Source: JALYXS01 sp051003795 (GTDB lineage Bacteria; Acidobacteriota; Terriglobia; Bryobacterales; Bryobacteraceae). From it: a stretch of DNA of 20,355 nucleotides. The position numbers were made by a program, and so were the translations under genes. The stretch is from the NCBI GenBank assembly GCA_051003795.1, contig JBPCKZ010000027.1:1-20355 (forward strand), read 5' to 3'. Below are positions 6,260-14,584 of this stretch, piece by piece (position 1 is the first letter of the stretch; the number at the start of each line of letters is the position of its first letter). Under the pieces are notes generated by a model that searched no databases, was not told the origin of the DNA, and was given only the letters and a program-made list of their open reading frames with translations.

Positions 6260-8617
6260 ATGCGGGACAATTGTTCTAGGCGTATGAGTTTCACCTGCCA
6301 TTTGGCGCTTGCCGCGATTCTTTTTGCGTTTCCCACCCTTGCCGAAACCGTCGATTTCGTCGCCACAATTCACCCGATCCTCGCTCAACGGTGCGCGGGT
6401 TGTCATGGCGGCGCGAATCCGCAGGCCGGTCTCTCCTTGACAACCCGTAATGCCACGCTGAAAGGGGGAATCACCGGGCCTGCGGTGGTGCCGGGCAACA
6501 GTTCCGAAAGCCTTCTCATCAAGCGCGTGAGCGGCAAGACCGGCCAGCTTATGCCGCTGGCCGGTCCGAAGCTGACCGCCGCCGAAATCAAGTCGCTTTC
6601 CGATTGGATCGACCAAAACGCACCGTGGACCGACACAGCGGCCAAAGCGCCCGAAAGCTGGAATCCTCCGCTCGCGCCGCCCCGGCCAGCCGTGCCGGAA
6701 TCGAAATACCGGAATCCGGTCGATCGATTTCTCGACGTATATTTCCAGAACAAGAATCTGCCGTTTGCCGAACCTGTTTCGGATAACTTATTCGCCCGGC
6801 GCGCCTATCTGGACTTATGGGGGGTGGTACCGTCGGCGGCCGAAGTGGCCGGGTTCCTAAACGAATCGAATCCCGGCAAACGCGTCGCATTGATCGACCG
6901 CCTGCTGGCGGACTCGGCGATGTATACCGGGAACTGGATTAGTTTCTGGAACGATCTGCTGCGCAACGATCAGGGCGTCAATTACGCCGGCACGCGCAAG
7001 AGTATCACGCCGTGGCTTGAGCCGGCGCTCAACGCCAATATGCCCTACGACAAGATGGTCGCGGCGCTGCTCAATCCGGAAAAGGACAAGGGTCCCGAAG
7101 GCTTTCTGATCGGCGTGAACTGGCGCGGCGCAGTCAATGCCAGCCAGACGCCGTTCATGCAGGCGTCGCAAAACACGGCGCAAGTATTCCTGGGGGTCAA
7201 CCTCAAGTGCGCTTCTTGCCACGATAGCTTCATCAATCGGTACAAGCTGAAGCAGTCATACGGCATGGCTGCGCTTTTTTCTGATCAGAGCCAGCTCGAG
7301 CTTGTCCGCTGCGATGTGAAGACCGGTAAGTTTACCGGCCCCGAATTTTTGTTCCCGCAAATCGGGACTGTTCCGGAAAATGCCACTACTACCGCGGAGC
7401 GCCGCGCCGCAGCCGCTAAGCTTTTTACTTCTCCCGAAAATGGCCGGCTCTCCCGGACTATCGCGAATCGCGTTTGGGAAAGATTTTTCGGCTACGGCCT
7501 AATCGATCCCGTGGATGAAATGGACAACAAGCCCTGGAACGCCGACCTGCTCGACTGGCTGGCGGTGGATTTATCCGACAACGGTTACGACCTGAAACAT
7601 CTGATCCGGCAGATTATGACTTCGCGGGCATACCAGATGCCCTCGATACCCGGCCTCGACGAAAAAGGCAAAGAGTACACGTTCCGCGGCCCGCGTCCTC
7701 GCCGTCTCACCGCCGAACAGTTCGTCGATACCGTTTCCTCGCTGACTGGTGAATGGCGCGTTCTGCAAGACGATCGCGGCGCCACGTTCGTGCGGGAATG
7801 GGAAGTGAAATCCACGCCGCTCTCTCGCGCGCTCGGGCGGCCGATCCGGGACCAGGTATTCACTACCCGCAATCCGGAAGCGACCACGCTTCAGGGGTTG
7901 GAGTTGGTGAATGGCGATACGTTGGGCGAGATGTTACGGAGAGGATCGCGGCGTCTTCTGGGACAACTTCCGCCCGCGCCGGCGCCCCTTTACGACAGCA
8001 AGACTCTGCGCAAGGGCAATCGGGATTTAGACGTCGACCTGACAGGCGTGAAGAAGCTTTGGCTGCTATTAACCGATGTCGATAGCTACGATCCATCCCG
8101 CACGGTCGCGGGCTGGGCGGATGTCGAACTTACCGGATCGAAGGCGACGAAGAAGCTGAGCGAACTTACTACGCTATCCAAGGTTCAAGCGAAGTCGCTG
8201 ACGTCGTTTGAAGCGCGCTTCGATCAATCGATAACGCCCGCCGTGCCTTCCACGCTGATCTACAATATCGAGGGCCTCGGCTTCACGCGGATGCATGGCC
8301 GCGTGGCCGTGGACGACTCTTCCGTGAAGAGCGACATCAGCCCCGCCGTGCGCTTCTTCGTATTTTCAGCGGAGCCGGACCGTCATCAACTAGTTGCCGT
8401 CACCGGCGATCCGCCGCTGCGGGCTTTGCCGCCAACTACCGATCCGGATCAGTTGATCGACGAATTATTTATGCGCGCTCTCTGCCGGAAGCCTCGCGCA
8501 GAAGAGGCGCAACTTGCGCGCCGGGAGCTTGCGCCAAACGGCAAGACATCGGTGAGCGGGTTAGAAGACGTGCTTTGGAGCCTGTTGATGCATCCCGAGC
8601 TGCAGTACATATATTGA
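6260..8617 (+). CDS. Exported haem protein PSD1-DUF1549-DUF1553 with inserted NPCBM-like module
   Basis: 785 residues. Signal peptide (LALAAILFAFPTLA, ending near residue 28), then a planctomycete-type cytochrome c domain with CAGCH at 45-49 and MPL at 98-100, where Met98 may be the distal haem ligand. The DUF1549 region (about 150-325) carries a second CxxCH (C317, C320, H321). DUF1553 follows from about 390 (IANRVWERFFGYGLIDPVDEM, then RRLTAEQFVDTVSSLTGEW). Between residues about 577 and 708 there is an extra beta-rich segment containing WADVEL and GFTRMHGRVAVDD that resembles NPCBM-type putative carbohydrate-binding modules, before the DUF1553 tail resumes at DQLIDELFMRALCRKPRAEE. These proteins usually travel with DUF1501 genes, and one follows directly. 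A second in-frame ATG at 6284 fits the signal peptide equally well; neither has a strong ribosome binding site. Enzymatic role unknown; redox or substrate binding at the envelope is inferred. Confidence 0.9.
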   Translation: MRDNCSRRMSFTCHLALAAILFAFPTLAETVDFVATIHPILAQRCAGCHGGANPQAGLSLTTRNATLKGGITGPAVVPGNSSESLLIKRVSGKTGQLMPLAGPKLTAAEIKSLSDWIDQNAPWTDTAAKAPESWNPPLAPPRPAVPESKYRNPVDRFLDVYFQNKNLPFAEPVSDNLFARRAYLDLWGVVPSAAEVAGFLNESNPGKRVALIDRLLADSAMYTGNWISFWNDLLRNDQGVNYAGTRKSITPWLEPALNANMPYDKMVAALLNPEKDKGPEGFLIGVNWRGAVNASQTPFMQASQNTAQVFLGVNLKCASCHDSFINRYKLKQSYGMAALFSDQSQLELVRCDVKTGKFTGPEFLFPQIGTVPENATTTAERRAAAAKLFTSPENGRLSRTIANRVWERFFGYGLIDPVDEMDNKPWNADLLDWLAVDLSDNGYDLKHLIRQIMTSRAYQMPSIPGLDEKGKEYTFRGPRPRRLTAEQFVDTVSSLTGEWRVLQDDRGATFVREWEVKSTPLSRALGRPIRDQVFTTRNPEATTLQGLELVNGDTLGEMLRRGSRRLLGQLPPAPAPLYDSKTLRKGNRDLDVDLTGVKKLWLLLTDVDSYDPSRTVAGWADVELTGSKATKKLSELTTLSKVQAKSLTSFEARFDQSITPAVPSTLIYNIEGLGFTRMHGRVAVDDSSVKSDISPAVRFFVFSAEPDRHQLVAVTGDPPLRALPPTTDPDQLIDELFMRALCRKPRAEEAQLARRELAPNGKTSVSGLEDVLWSLLMHPELQYIY

Positions 8618-8625
8618 GGTTCAAA

Positions 8626-10056
8626 ATGAATAACGATTTATTTCGGGGATTGTCGAGACGGCATTTCCTCCGTGCTTCCACTTCCGCGACCCTGGCCGCA
8701 TTGACGGCGGGTGAATCGAAGCTTTTGGCGGAGGACAAACCCAAACTTACGCCGAAAGCCGATAGCATGATCCTGCTATGGATGGCGGGCGGCATGGCGC
8801 AAACCGAAACCTTCGATCCCAAGCGGTACACGCCATACAAGGCGGGATTGGCATCGAACGAAGTGTTGAGCACGTTTCCGAGCGTTCCCACCGTGCTTGA
8901 TGGGGTGCAGCTTTCACAGGGGCTCGAAAACATCGGAAAGATATTAGACCGCGGAACGCTTATCCGTTCGCATCGGGTTGGCGATCTCGGGTTCATCCTG
9001 CACTCGCGCCATCAGTACCACTGGCACACCGGGTACGCTCCGCCGCAATCCGTCGCCGCGCCGCACATGGGGGCCATGATCTCGCGCACGCTCGGGCCGC
9101 GCAACCCCGATATTCCGGCGTTTATCGACATTGGCCAAAACCTGGAAATCGGCGGCGAGAGCGATGCGGTGAAGGCGTTTCACACGGCGGGCTTTTTGGG
9201 CGGCGAACACGGTCCTTTCATGATTACGGACCCCCTGGACGCAGCGGCCAGCACGCAGCCTTCCGAGTATCTGGGCCGCTCGCGTTTCCTTTCGCGCTAC
9301 GAGAATTACAAGAAGCTGGTCGCGGCCAGTGCAGTGGGTGAGCATGGCAGCGACTATCAACGCGAGAGCCTGGCGCGCGCCCTGGAGAAAGCGCATCGCC
9401 TGCTGAATTCGCCGGCCGCCAAGGCTTTCGATCTTTCGCTCGAACCTGAAAGGAGCTACGCGCGCTACAACACCGGCCGTTTTGGGCTAGGCTGTCTTCT
9501 AGCTCGCAGACTGGTGGAATCCGGCGCGCGCTTCATCGAGGTGACCACCGAGTACGTGCCTTTCCGCTACTGGGACACGCACGAAAACGGGCACACGCGC
9601 GCGGCGGATATGAAAAAGTCGGTGGACGTTCCCGTTTCTCAACTGATTCTCGATCTGGAAGAACGCGGACTGCTCGACCGGACGCTGATCGTGATTGCGA
9701 GCGAGTTCGGGCGCGACATGATGGTGGAAGGAAAGCCGGGCGCGCGCGTCCAGGAGCAGGTGAAGCAGCCGGATGTGATGACCGAGCCCAAGCACTATGG
9801 AATGCATCGTCACTTTACCGAAGCCTGCTCGGTGCTCATGTTTGGCGGAGGCGTGAAGAAAGGGCAGGTCTACGGCAAAACCGCCGACGAGCGGCCTTGC
9901 AAGATCGTTCAAGACCCCGTCACGATCGAAGATTTGCACGCGACCATCTACACGCTCCTGGGCATCCGGCCGGATACGGGTTACGAAATCGAGAAAAGGC
10001 CGTTCTATGTGACGCGAGACGGGAAAGGCAAGGCGGTTCCGGCTTTGATATCTTAG
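8626..10056 (+). CDS. Tat-exported DUF1501 protein
   Basis: 476 residues. A twin-arginine signal (SRRHFLRAS at 10-18, followed by a mild hydrophobic stretch to AALTAG) indicates export of a folded protein. DUF1501 belongs to the alkaline phosphatase/sulfatase-like fold. Conserved pieces are visible: LLWMAGGMAQTETFDPK near residue 50, RHQYHWHTGY, the WDTHENGHTRA stretch, LIVIASEFGRD, and the closing IEDLHATIYTLLGI. The ATG at 8626 has GAGG eight bases upstream and lies 8 bases after the previous stop. An upstream TTG at 8575 would overlap the haem-protein gene and spoil the Tat signal, so it was not used. Paired with the DUF1549/DUF1553 gene as in most genomes carrying these families. Substrate and activity unknown. 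Confidence 0.9.
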   Translation: MNNDLFRGLSRRHFLRASTSATLAALTAGESKLLAEDKPKLTPKADSMILLWMAGGMAQTETFDPKRYTPYKAGLASNEVLSTFPSVPTVLDGVQLSQGLENIGKILDRGTLIRSHRVGDLGFILHSRHQYHWHTGYAPPQSVAAPHMGAMISRTLGPRNPDIPAFIDIGQNLEIGGESDAVKAFHTAGFLGGEHGPFMITDPLDAAASTQPSEYLGRSRFLSRYENYKKLVAASAVGEHGSDYQRESLARALEKAHRLLNSPAAKAFDLSLEPERSYARYNTGRFGLGCLLARRLVESGARFIEVTTEYVPFRYWDTHENGHTRAADMKKSVDVPVSQLILDLEERGLLDRTLIVIASEFGRDMMVEGKPGARVQEQVKQPDVMTEPKHYGMHRHFTEACSVLMFGGGVKKGQVYGKTADERPCKIVQDPVTIEDLHATIYTLLGIRPDTGYEIEKRPFYVTRDGKGKAVPALIS

Positions 10057-10064
10057 CCGGTACA

Positions 10065-10200
10065 GTGTCACATACTCGTCAGTTCCATCTACTCTCTCTG
10101 GCGGCGTTTTTCTTTATTGCCGCCATCCCGTGCTTCGGTCAAGAAGCTCGCGCCACTCTAGCCGGCACGGAAACAAAGGGCGCTATTCCAAACACTTTCG
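10065..10200 (+). pseudogene. Possible remnant of the 5' end of another TonB-dependent receptor gene
   Basis: Starting at a GTG at 10065, the frame gives a convincing signal peptide (HLLSLAAFFFIAAIPCFGQ) followed by EARATLAGT. This is the usual way acidobacterial carboxypeptidase-regulatory-like receptors begin. Expected family sequence then gives way to ETKGAIPNTF, which keeps only a hint of the GAVIPNA motif, and after that to unrelated sequence. The frame drifts on to 10499 antisense to the neighbouring gene and is not credible there. I read this as the head of a receptor gene whose body was deleted. A small secreted peptide is the alternative. The 3' limit is approximate. Confidence 0.4.
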
Positions 10201-10225
10201 CCTCTAATTGTTTCCCTGGAGCTAT

Positions 10226-10262
10226 CTGCACCACAACCCCATTTCGGGGGGTTCTGGTGCAG
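10226..10262. terminator. Strong hairpin between convergent operons, possible bidirectional terminator
   Basis: CTGCACCA (10226-10233) pairs with TGGTGCAG (10255-10262). AACCCC (10235-10240) pairs with GGGGTT (10248-10253), with one C-C mismatch between the two stems and a 7-base loop. Its position between the end of the plus operon (10056) and the end of the minus operon (10297) fits a shared terminator. No T-run follows on either strand, so intrinsic termination is uncertain; it may instead block RNA decay from the 3' end. Confidence 0.45.
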
Positions 10263-10296
10263 CTGGGAATTGTGTTCGCCTTCGCTGTCGGCCTTG

Positions 10297-11973
10297 CTAC
10301 TCGCTTGGCTCGTGCACTTGCAGAATCTGATCTGCTGAGACGTTCGTCATCTCGGTTTTTTTACCGCTGGGCCATCGAATCGCAAGTCTCTGAATCCGTT
10401 CCGTTCGCCCCAACCCAAAATGCACCCGCTGATCACTTGAAGAGAGATAACTGCATCCGCTCTTCACGTCACCGATTTGCGTACCCGATTCCGTGGTGAC
10501 AGCCACGCGTGCGCCAATTGCGTCCCGGTTGCTGATCGTACCGATGCATCGAATTACGATCCAGTGGTTCGTGTTTTTCTGATGGTTCATCAGCACGTTC
10601 GGCCGGTCATCCAGGTTTGAAATCACCACGTCCATTCGCCCATCGTTGTTTAGATCGCCGAAAGCTGCTCCGCGCCCGACATGCTTTGGATGCCGCAACT
10701 GCGTCGAAACATTCTGAAAGCGGCCGCCTCCGATTCCCTGGTAGAACAAATCATTTTGCCTATATCCCATCTCATTCTTCAGCGCGTCGATCTGCGGATA
10801 AAGGTGTCCGTTCACCACATAGATGTCCCGCAGCCCGTCATTATCGAAATCGACGAACCCTACGCCCCAACTCATGTATGGATAACTGTCGCGCTGCCCC
10901 GCGCGCGTCGTCGCGTCGCTGAACATGACCTTCCCGTTGCGCCGGCTCTCGTTGTGAAAAACCGTGTTTGTGTCGCGCGCAAAGACGGTAATGATCCCGT
11001 CGAGCCACCCGTCGTTGTCGTAATCCGCGAAATCGACACCCATCCCCGCCTGCGCGTTGCCGTCTTCGTTGTAGGCCACACCGGCAGGCATCGCGACCTC
11101 TTTGAACGTGCCATCGCCCTGATTCTGAAACAGGAAGTTTGGCGTGGAATCGTTAGCGACAAAGATATCGAGGTCGCCGTCATTGTCATAATCCACTGCG
11201 CACGCACCCAGGCTGTAATAGGCCGCAGTCTTCAACCCGCGGAGCTCTGTTTGATCACTAAATGTTCCATCGCCATTGTTGTGGAAGAGGACCCCTTGCG
11301 CTCCGTTCAGCCCGCGCGGACCGCAAGCAATATCAATACCCAAGTATTTGCAGGTATCGTCTCTGCCCGGTTGAGGCGGGTTCTTGAAGTCGAAATCGAC
11401 ATAATTGGCTACGTAGAGATCCACCCGGCCATCACCATCGAAATCGCCCCACGTCGATCCGGTGCTCCACCCGAGATGGTCCGTGTGCGACGCTTTGCCG
11501 ATATCTGTAAAGGTTCCGTCGCGATTATTGCGATACAGAATATTGCGACCGAGATTGGTGACGTAGAGGTCTTCGAAGCCATCATTGTTGTAGTCGGCTG
11601 CTGAACAACCCATTCCCCAGCCAATCCCTCCGCCAACGCCCGCTTTCACGGTCACGTCCGTGAAAGTACCGTCACCGTTGTTATGATAAAGCCGGTTGCC
11701 ATATCCCGGCCGGCTGGCGAGATACGCAGTCATATTCGACCCATTCACGAAATAGATATCGAGCTTGCCGTCGTTGTCGTAGTCCAGTAAACAGACGCCG
11801 CCGGTAACAGTCTCCATCAGGTATTTCTTGTCGGGAGTTCCAGACCGGACGACAACGTCGATGCCCGCGGACTTAGCGATATCCACGAAGGCGGGCTGCG
11901 GAATATCTGCACTCAACAGCAGAATGCCCGTAACGATTGTGCCCCACGCTGTTATCTGCCAGCGGCGCCTCAC
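10297..11973 (-). CDS. CRTAC1-type FG-GAP/VCBS repeat protein with ASPIC/UnbV domain
   Basis: 558 residues. A positively charged N-terminus and hydrophobic ITAWGTIVTGILLL form a signal peptide or anchor. The body is a beta-propeller of FG-GAP/VCBS repeats with at least seven calcium-loop motifs: DYDNDGKLD, DYNNDGFED, DFDGDGRVD, DYDNDGDLD, DYDNDGWLD, DFDNDGLRD and DLNNDGRMD. Residues about 469-558 form an ASPIC/UnbV domain (IGARVAV, then VHFGLGRTERIQRLAIRWPSGK). Such CRTAC1-family proteins are thought to be secreted, calcium-binding adhesion or carbohydrate-binding proteins. The GTG start at 11973 overlaps the stop of the TPR gene by four bases (GTGA) and has only a weak ribosome binding site, so it should be translationally coupled. 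It is the last gene of the minus operon. Confidence 0.93.
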   Translation of the reverse strand: MRRRWQITAWGTIVTGILLLSADIPQPAFVDIAKSAGIDVVVRSGTPDKKYLMETVTGGVCLLDYDNDGKLDIYFVNGSNMTAYLASRPGYGNRLYHNNGDGTFTDVTVKAGVGGGIGWGMGCSAADYNNDGFEDLYVTNLGRNILYRNNRDGTFTDIGKASHTDHLGWSTGSTWGDFDGDGRVDLYVANYVDFDFKNPPQPGRDDTCKYLGIDIACGPRGLNGAQGVLFHNNGDGTFSDQTELRGLKTAAYYSLGACAVDYDNDGDLDIFVANDSTPNFLFQNQGDGTFKEVAMPAGVAYNEDGNAQAGMGVDFADYDNDGWLDGIITVFARDTNTVFHNESRRNGKVMFSDATTRAGQRDSYPYMSWGVGFVDFDNDGLRDIYVVNGHLYPQIDALKNEMGYRQNDLFYQGIGGGRFQNVSTQLRHPKHVGRGAAFGDLNNDGRMDVVISNLDDRPNVLMNHQKNTNHWIVIRCIGTISNRDAIGARVAVTTESGTQIGDVKSGCSYLSSSDQRVHFGLGRTERIQRLAIRWPSGKKTEMTNVSADQILQVHEPSE

Positions 11974-13175
11974 GGCAGAATAAAGACCTGGTATGACTTT
12001 TCTGCTACACGGGACCGCAACTCGCGGAACCGCGCCATCTCCGCCTCAGCCTGCGCAGGCTTTCCCATGCGCGCGTGAATCTGGCTCATCTGATAATGCG
12101 GCTGTGCAAACTCTCCATCGCAAGCAGCCGCAGCCTTGCTCTCCCGCAAAGCTGGCTCTAAATCCCCGCCATCCAGCTCCAGCTTGGCAAGCTGATAATA
12201 CCCAAAGCAAAGTTTGGGATCGAGTGTAATCGCCCGCTGTAAACGCGCTGCGGATTCGTGGGCATCGCCCAGGTACGAATAAACGAGCCCAAGCAGATAC
12301 TGCACCCGCGCATTCGGACCGATGCGTGTATCAGCATTCAACAGTGAATCTACGGCCCGCTTGTGATCACCGGATTCCAAGTAGGAACTCCCCAAGAACA
12401 AAAATGCCTGCCCATTCGCCGGGTGCGCGTCGGCCAGTCTCTGAAACGTCGACTGCGCCAGCGCCACCTCCCCCTTCCTCTGATATACGATCCCGAGCGT
12501 CGTCAGTAAATTTATGGAGTCTGGAAACAGCGCCAGCCCTCGTTGGAATGTGGCAATGGCCTCATGATTGGACGCTCGTTTCGCGAGCAGCAGCCCGAGA
12601 TTGTAATAGGCGTCGTGCTGCTTCGGGTTTCGCGCCAGCGCACTCCGGAACGCCGCTTCGGCCCCCTCCGCGTCAGCCAGTTTAGCGCGAGCAGCCCCGA
12701 GCAGATTCCAGCTCTGATCATCGCGTTGGCCTTCTGGAATCTCTTCCAGTGTCCGCAGCGCCTGAGCGAAATCGCCGGCCTGCAGATACAACCGGCCGAG
12801 CGCTGCGCGAATACCCATCGATGCTGACTCCTGCTCCAGCAATTTTCCGTACTCTGTGATTGCCTCCGGCACGCGGCCTTGGCGCGCCAGGAACAACGCT
12901 AGATTCTCTCTCGCTTCCGCATATTGGGGTTTAATGCTCAGTGCTTTGCGAAAATGTTGCTCGGCGGTGGCTATGTCGCCCTGGCGTGAACACACCACGC
13001 CTAACAAATTCTCGACTTCGGGAATATCCGGCTTCGCGCTTGTGATTCGATTCAGGGTATCGATGGCGGCGTTGAGGTTCCCTGCCGCAATCGCTCGCTG
13101 CGCCCGCTCATAGAGATGCTCCAGCAGATGCGGATCCACGGCGAGAGCCAGCAACAATACCGCACAGCCAAGCAT
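11970..13175 (-). CDS. Exported TPR-repeat protein
   Basis: 401 residues. A short signal peptide (MLGCAVLLLALAVD) precedes an almost unbroken tetratricopeptide array of about ten units, with typical units such as AEQHFRKALSIKPQYAEARE, AEAAFRSALARNPKQHDAYY and AARLQRAITLDPKLCFGYYQ. Start and stop are both embedded in neighbours: the ATG shares a base with the TGA of the DUF1501 gene (TGATG at 13173-13177), and the stop overlaps the CRTAC1 start. This implies fixed co-expression. TPR proteins next to CRTAC1 genes are common in acidobacteria; a scaffold or chaperone role for the CRTAC1 or haem proteins is inferred. It corresponds in position, though not closely in sequence, to the TPR gene of the plus operon. 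Confidence 0.9.
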   Translation of the reverse strand: MLGCAVLLLALAVDPHLLEHLYERAQRAIAAGNLNAAIDTLNRITSAKPDIPEVENLLGVVCSRQGDIATAEQHFRKALSIKPQYAEARENLALFLARQGRVPEAITEYGKLLEQESASMGIRAALGRLYLQAGDFAQALRTLEEIPEGQRDDQSWNLLGAARAKLADAEGAEAAFRSALARNPKQHDAYYNLGLLLAKRASNHEAIATFQRGLALFPDSINLLTTLGIVYQRKGEVALAQSTFQRLADAHPANGQAFLFLGSSYLESGDHKRAVDSLLNADTRIGPNARVQYLLGLVYSYLGDAHESAARLQRAITLDPKLCFGYYQLAKLELDGGDLEPALRESKAAAACDGEFAQPHYQMSQIHARMGKPAQAEAEMARFRELRSRVAEKSYQVFILP

Positions 13176-14560
13176 CAGGCGAACAAAGGAGCAATCTCTT
13201 TGAAGCCTACGAATTCAGTTCCGGACGCTGCTTCGAGGTATTCAAAATCGCGGCCGGAAGGCGTGTTCACGATCTTCTTATTCCAGTCGATTCCCAGCTG
13301 AGAGTAGATGGTCGCAATCACGTCTTCGGTATAGATCGAGCGCTTCTCGCTCCAGCCGCTCTCGACAACCTTTTGGCCTTTAGGGTCCGTGGCCCCAAGA
13401 ATTTGACCGCCCTTCACCCCCGTGCCGGCAAAAAACGCCGTCGACGCGAACCGGTTGTGATCGCGACCTTTGTTGACGGTCAACTCGCCGCCTGTTCGCC
13501 CGAACTCGCCCATGGCAACGATAAAAGTCTTATCGAGCAGTGTTCTTCCGTCCGGCGCGCGGGTTTTGCTCAAGTCAGTCAGCAGTGCCGCAGATGCGTT
13601 GTCCAACTCGCGACACAGGCCGTAATGATTGCCTTTATTTTTCGGGTCGTACATGCCCGCGTGCAAATCCCAGCCATTATGCGAGATCATCACGAACCGC
13701 GTGCCTGCATCAGACTTCACCAGATTCCGGGCCAGAATGCACGCGTCCCCCAGCGGTGAGCTGCCATAACGTTTGCGGTCCTCCTGCGGCAACGCCAGAG
13801 CTTCGGAAATTTTTGGCGAGACCATCATGTCGAAGGCGCTGTGCTCGTATCCGCCGAACTCGGCGTAAATGGGCGCCTCCACCTCCGGCTTTGCCGGAGC
13901 ATTCAGCCGCTGCAATAGTTGCCATCGGCGATCGAACGCCGCTTTCTCCTCGGCTGGGATCACGAACTCATTCCCCTGCTGGGTGTCGAACGGGAGAGGA
14001 CCGTACTTGCTCTCGAGGCATCCTTCGCGCACCAGCCCGGCCTGCGAGTTGCTGAAGTTCATCGCTACAAACGGGGGCAGAAAATCGCTCTGCCTGCGCC
14101 TGGTCCGCATTTCGTAAGCAATCACGGCGCCGACGGACGGCATCTCTTTCCGCCGCGCCGGACTGAAGCTATGGCCGACTTGCAGATAATATTGTGCCCT
14201 AGCATGTGCGCTTTCCCATGCCTCGATCGACCGCACGAACGCTAAGTGGTCCACCTGCGCCGAAAGATTCGGAAAGAGGCCGTACGGCAAAGCGATACCC
14301 GGCTTGATCGTGCGAACGTCGAAATCCGGCGGAGTCCATCGTCCTTCCTTCAAGTCAAACGTATCAAGCTGGCTTGCTCCGCCGTTCAGAAAGATAAAAA
14401 TGCAAGATTCCGCCGCTCCGCGCAGCTTCGTTCTCTCGGTCGCATATACGTTAATGGGCCGCAACATCGGTTCCAAATAGAAACCCGACACCGCCGCCAT
14501 CCCTGCCCGGAAAAACGTCCTGCGCGACACGGAAGGTATTGACGTCACAAACTCATTCAT
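13175..14560 (-). CDS. Tat-exported DUF1501 protein
   Basis: 461 residues with a twin-arginine signal (SRRTFFRAG at 12-20) and DUF1501 features: FIFLNGGASQLDTFDLK, HARAQYYLQVGHSF, the SHNGWDLHAGMYD stretch, FIVAMGEFGRTGGE, and the ending TEDVIATIYSQLGIDW. An AGGTG ribosome binding site lies five bases before the ATG. The last base of its stop is the first base of the next start (TGATG). It lies 24 bases after the DUF1549/DUF1553 gene, the only non-overlapping junction in this operon. It is only distantly similar to the DUF1501 protein of the plus operon: this one keeps the EFGRTGGE form, whereas the other has EFGRDMMVEGKPG. The two are probably old paralogues with different partners rather than a recent duplication. 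Confidence 0.92.
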   Translation of the reverse strand: MNEFVTSIPSVSRRTFFRAGMAAVSGFYLEPMLRPINVYATERTKLRGAAESCIFIFLNGGASQLDTFDLKEGRWTPPDFDVRTIKPGIALPYGLFPNLSAQVDHLAFVRSIEAWESAHARAQYYLQVGHSFSPARRKEMPSVGAVIAYEMRTRRRQSDFLPPFVAMNFSNSQAGLVREGCLESKYGPLPFDTQQGNEFVIPAEEKAAFDRRWQLLQRLNAPAKPEVEAPIYAEFGGYEHSAFDMMVSPKISEALALPQEDRKRYGSSPLGDACILARNLVKSDAGTRFVMISHNGWDLHAGMYDPKNKGNHYGLCRELDNASAALLTDLSKTRAPDGRTLLDKTFIVAMGEFGRTGGELTVNKGRDHNRFASTAFFAGTGVKGGQILGATDPKGQKVVESGWSEKRSIYTEDVIATIYSQLGIDWNKKIVNTPSGRDFEYLEAASGTEFVGFKEIAPLFA

Positions 14561-14584
14561 TTTTCACCTGATTCAGTCCGTCGC

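Noticed and set aside
8575..8625. TTG start extending the first DUF1501 protein by 17 residues
   Set aside because: It overlaps the haem-protein gene out of frame and displaces the twin-arginine signal; ATG 8626 has a fitting ribosome binding site.
10681..11604. Long 307-codon open frame on the plus strand
   Set aside because: It lies fully antisense to the CRTAC1 gene, whose repeated Asp/Asn/Gly codons keep the opposite frame open. The product has no recognisable domain.
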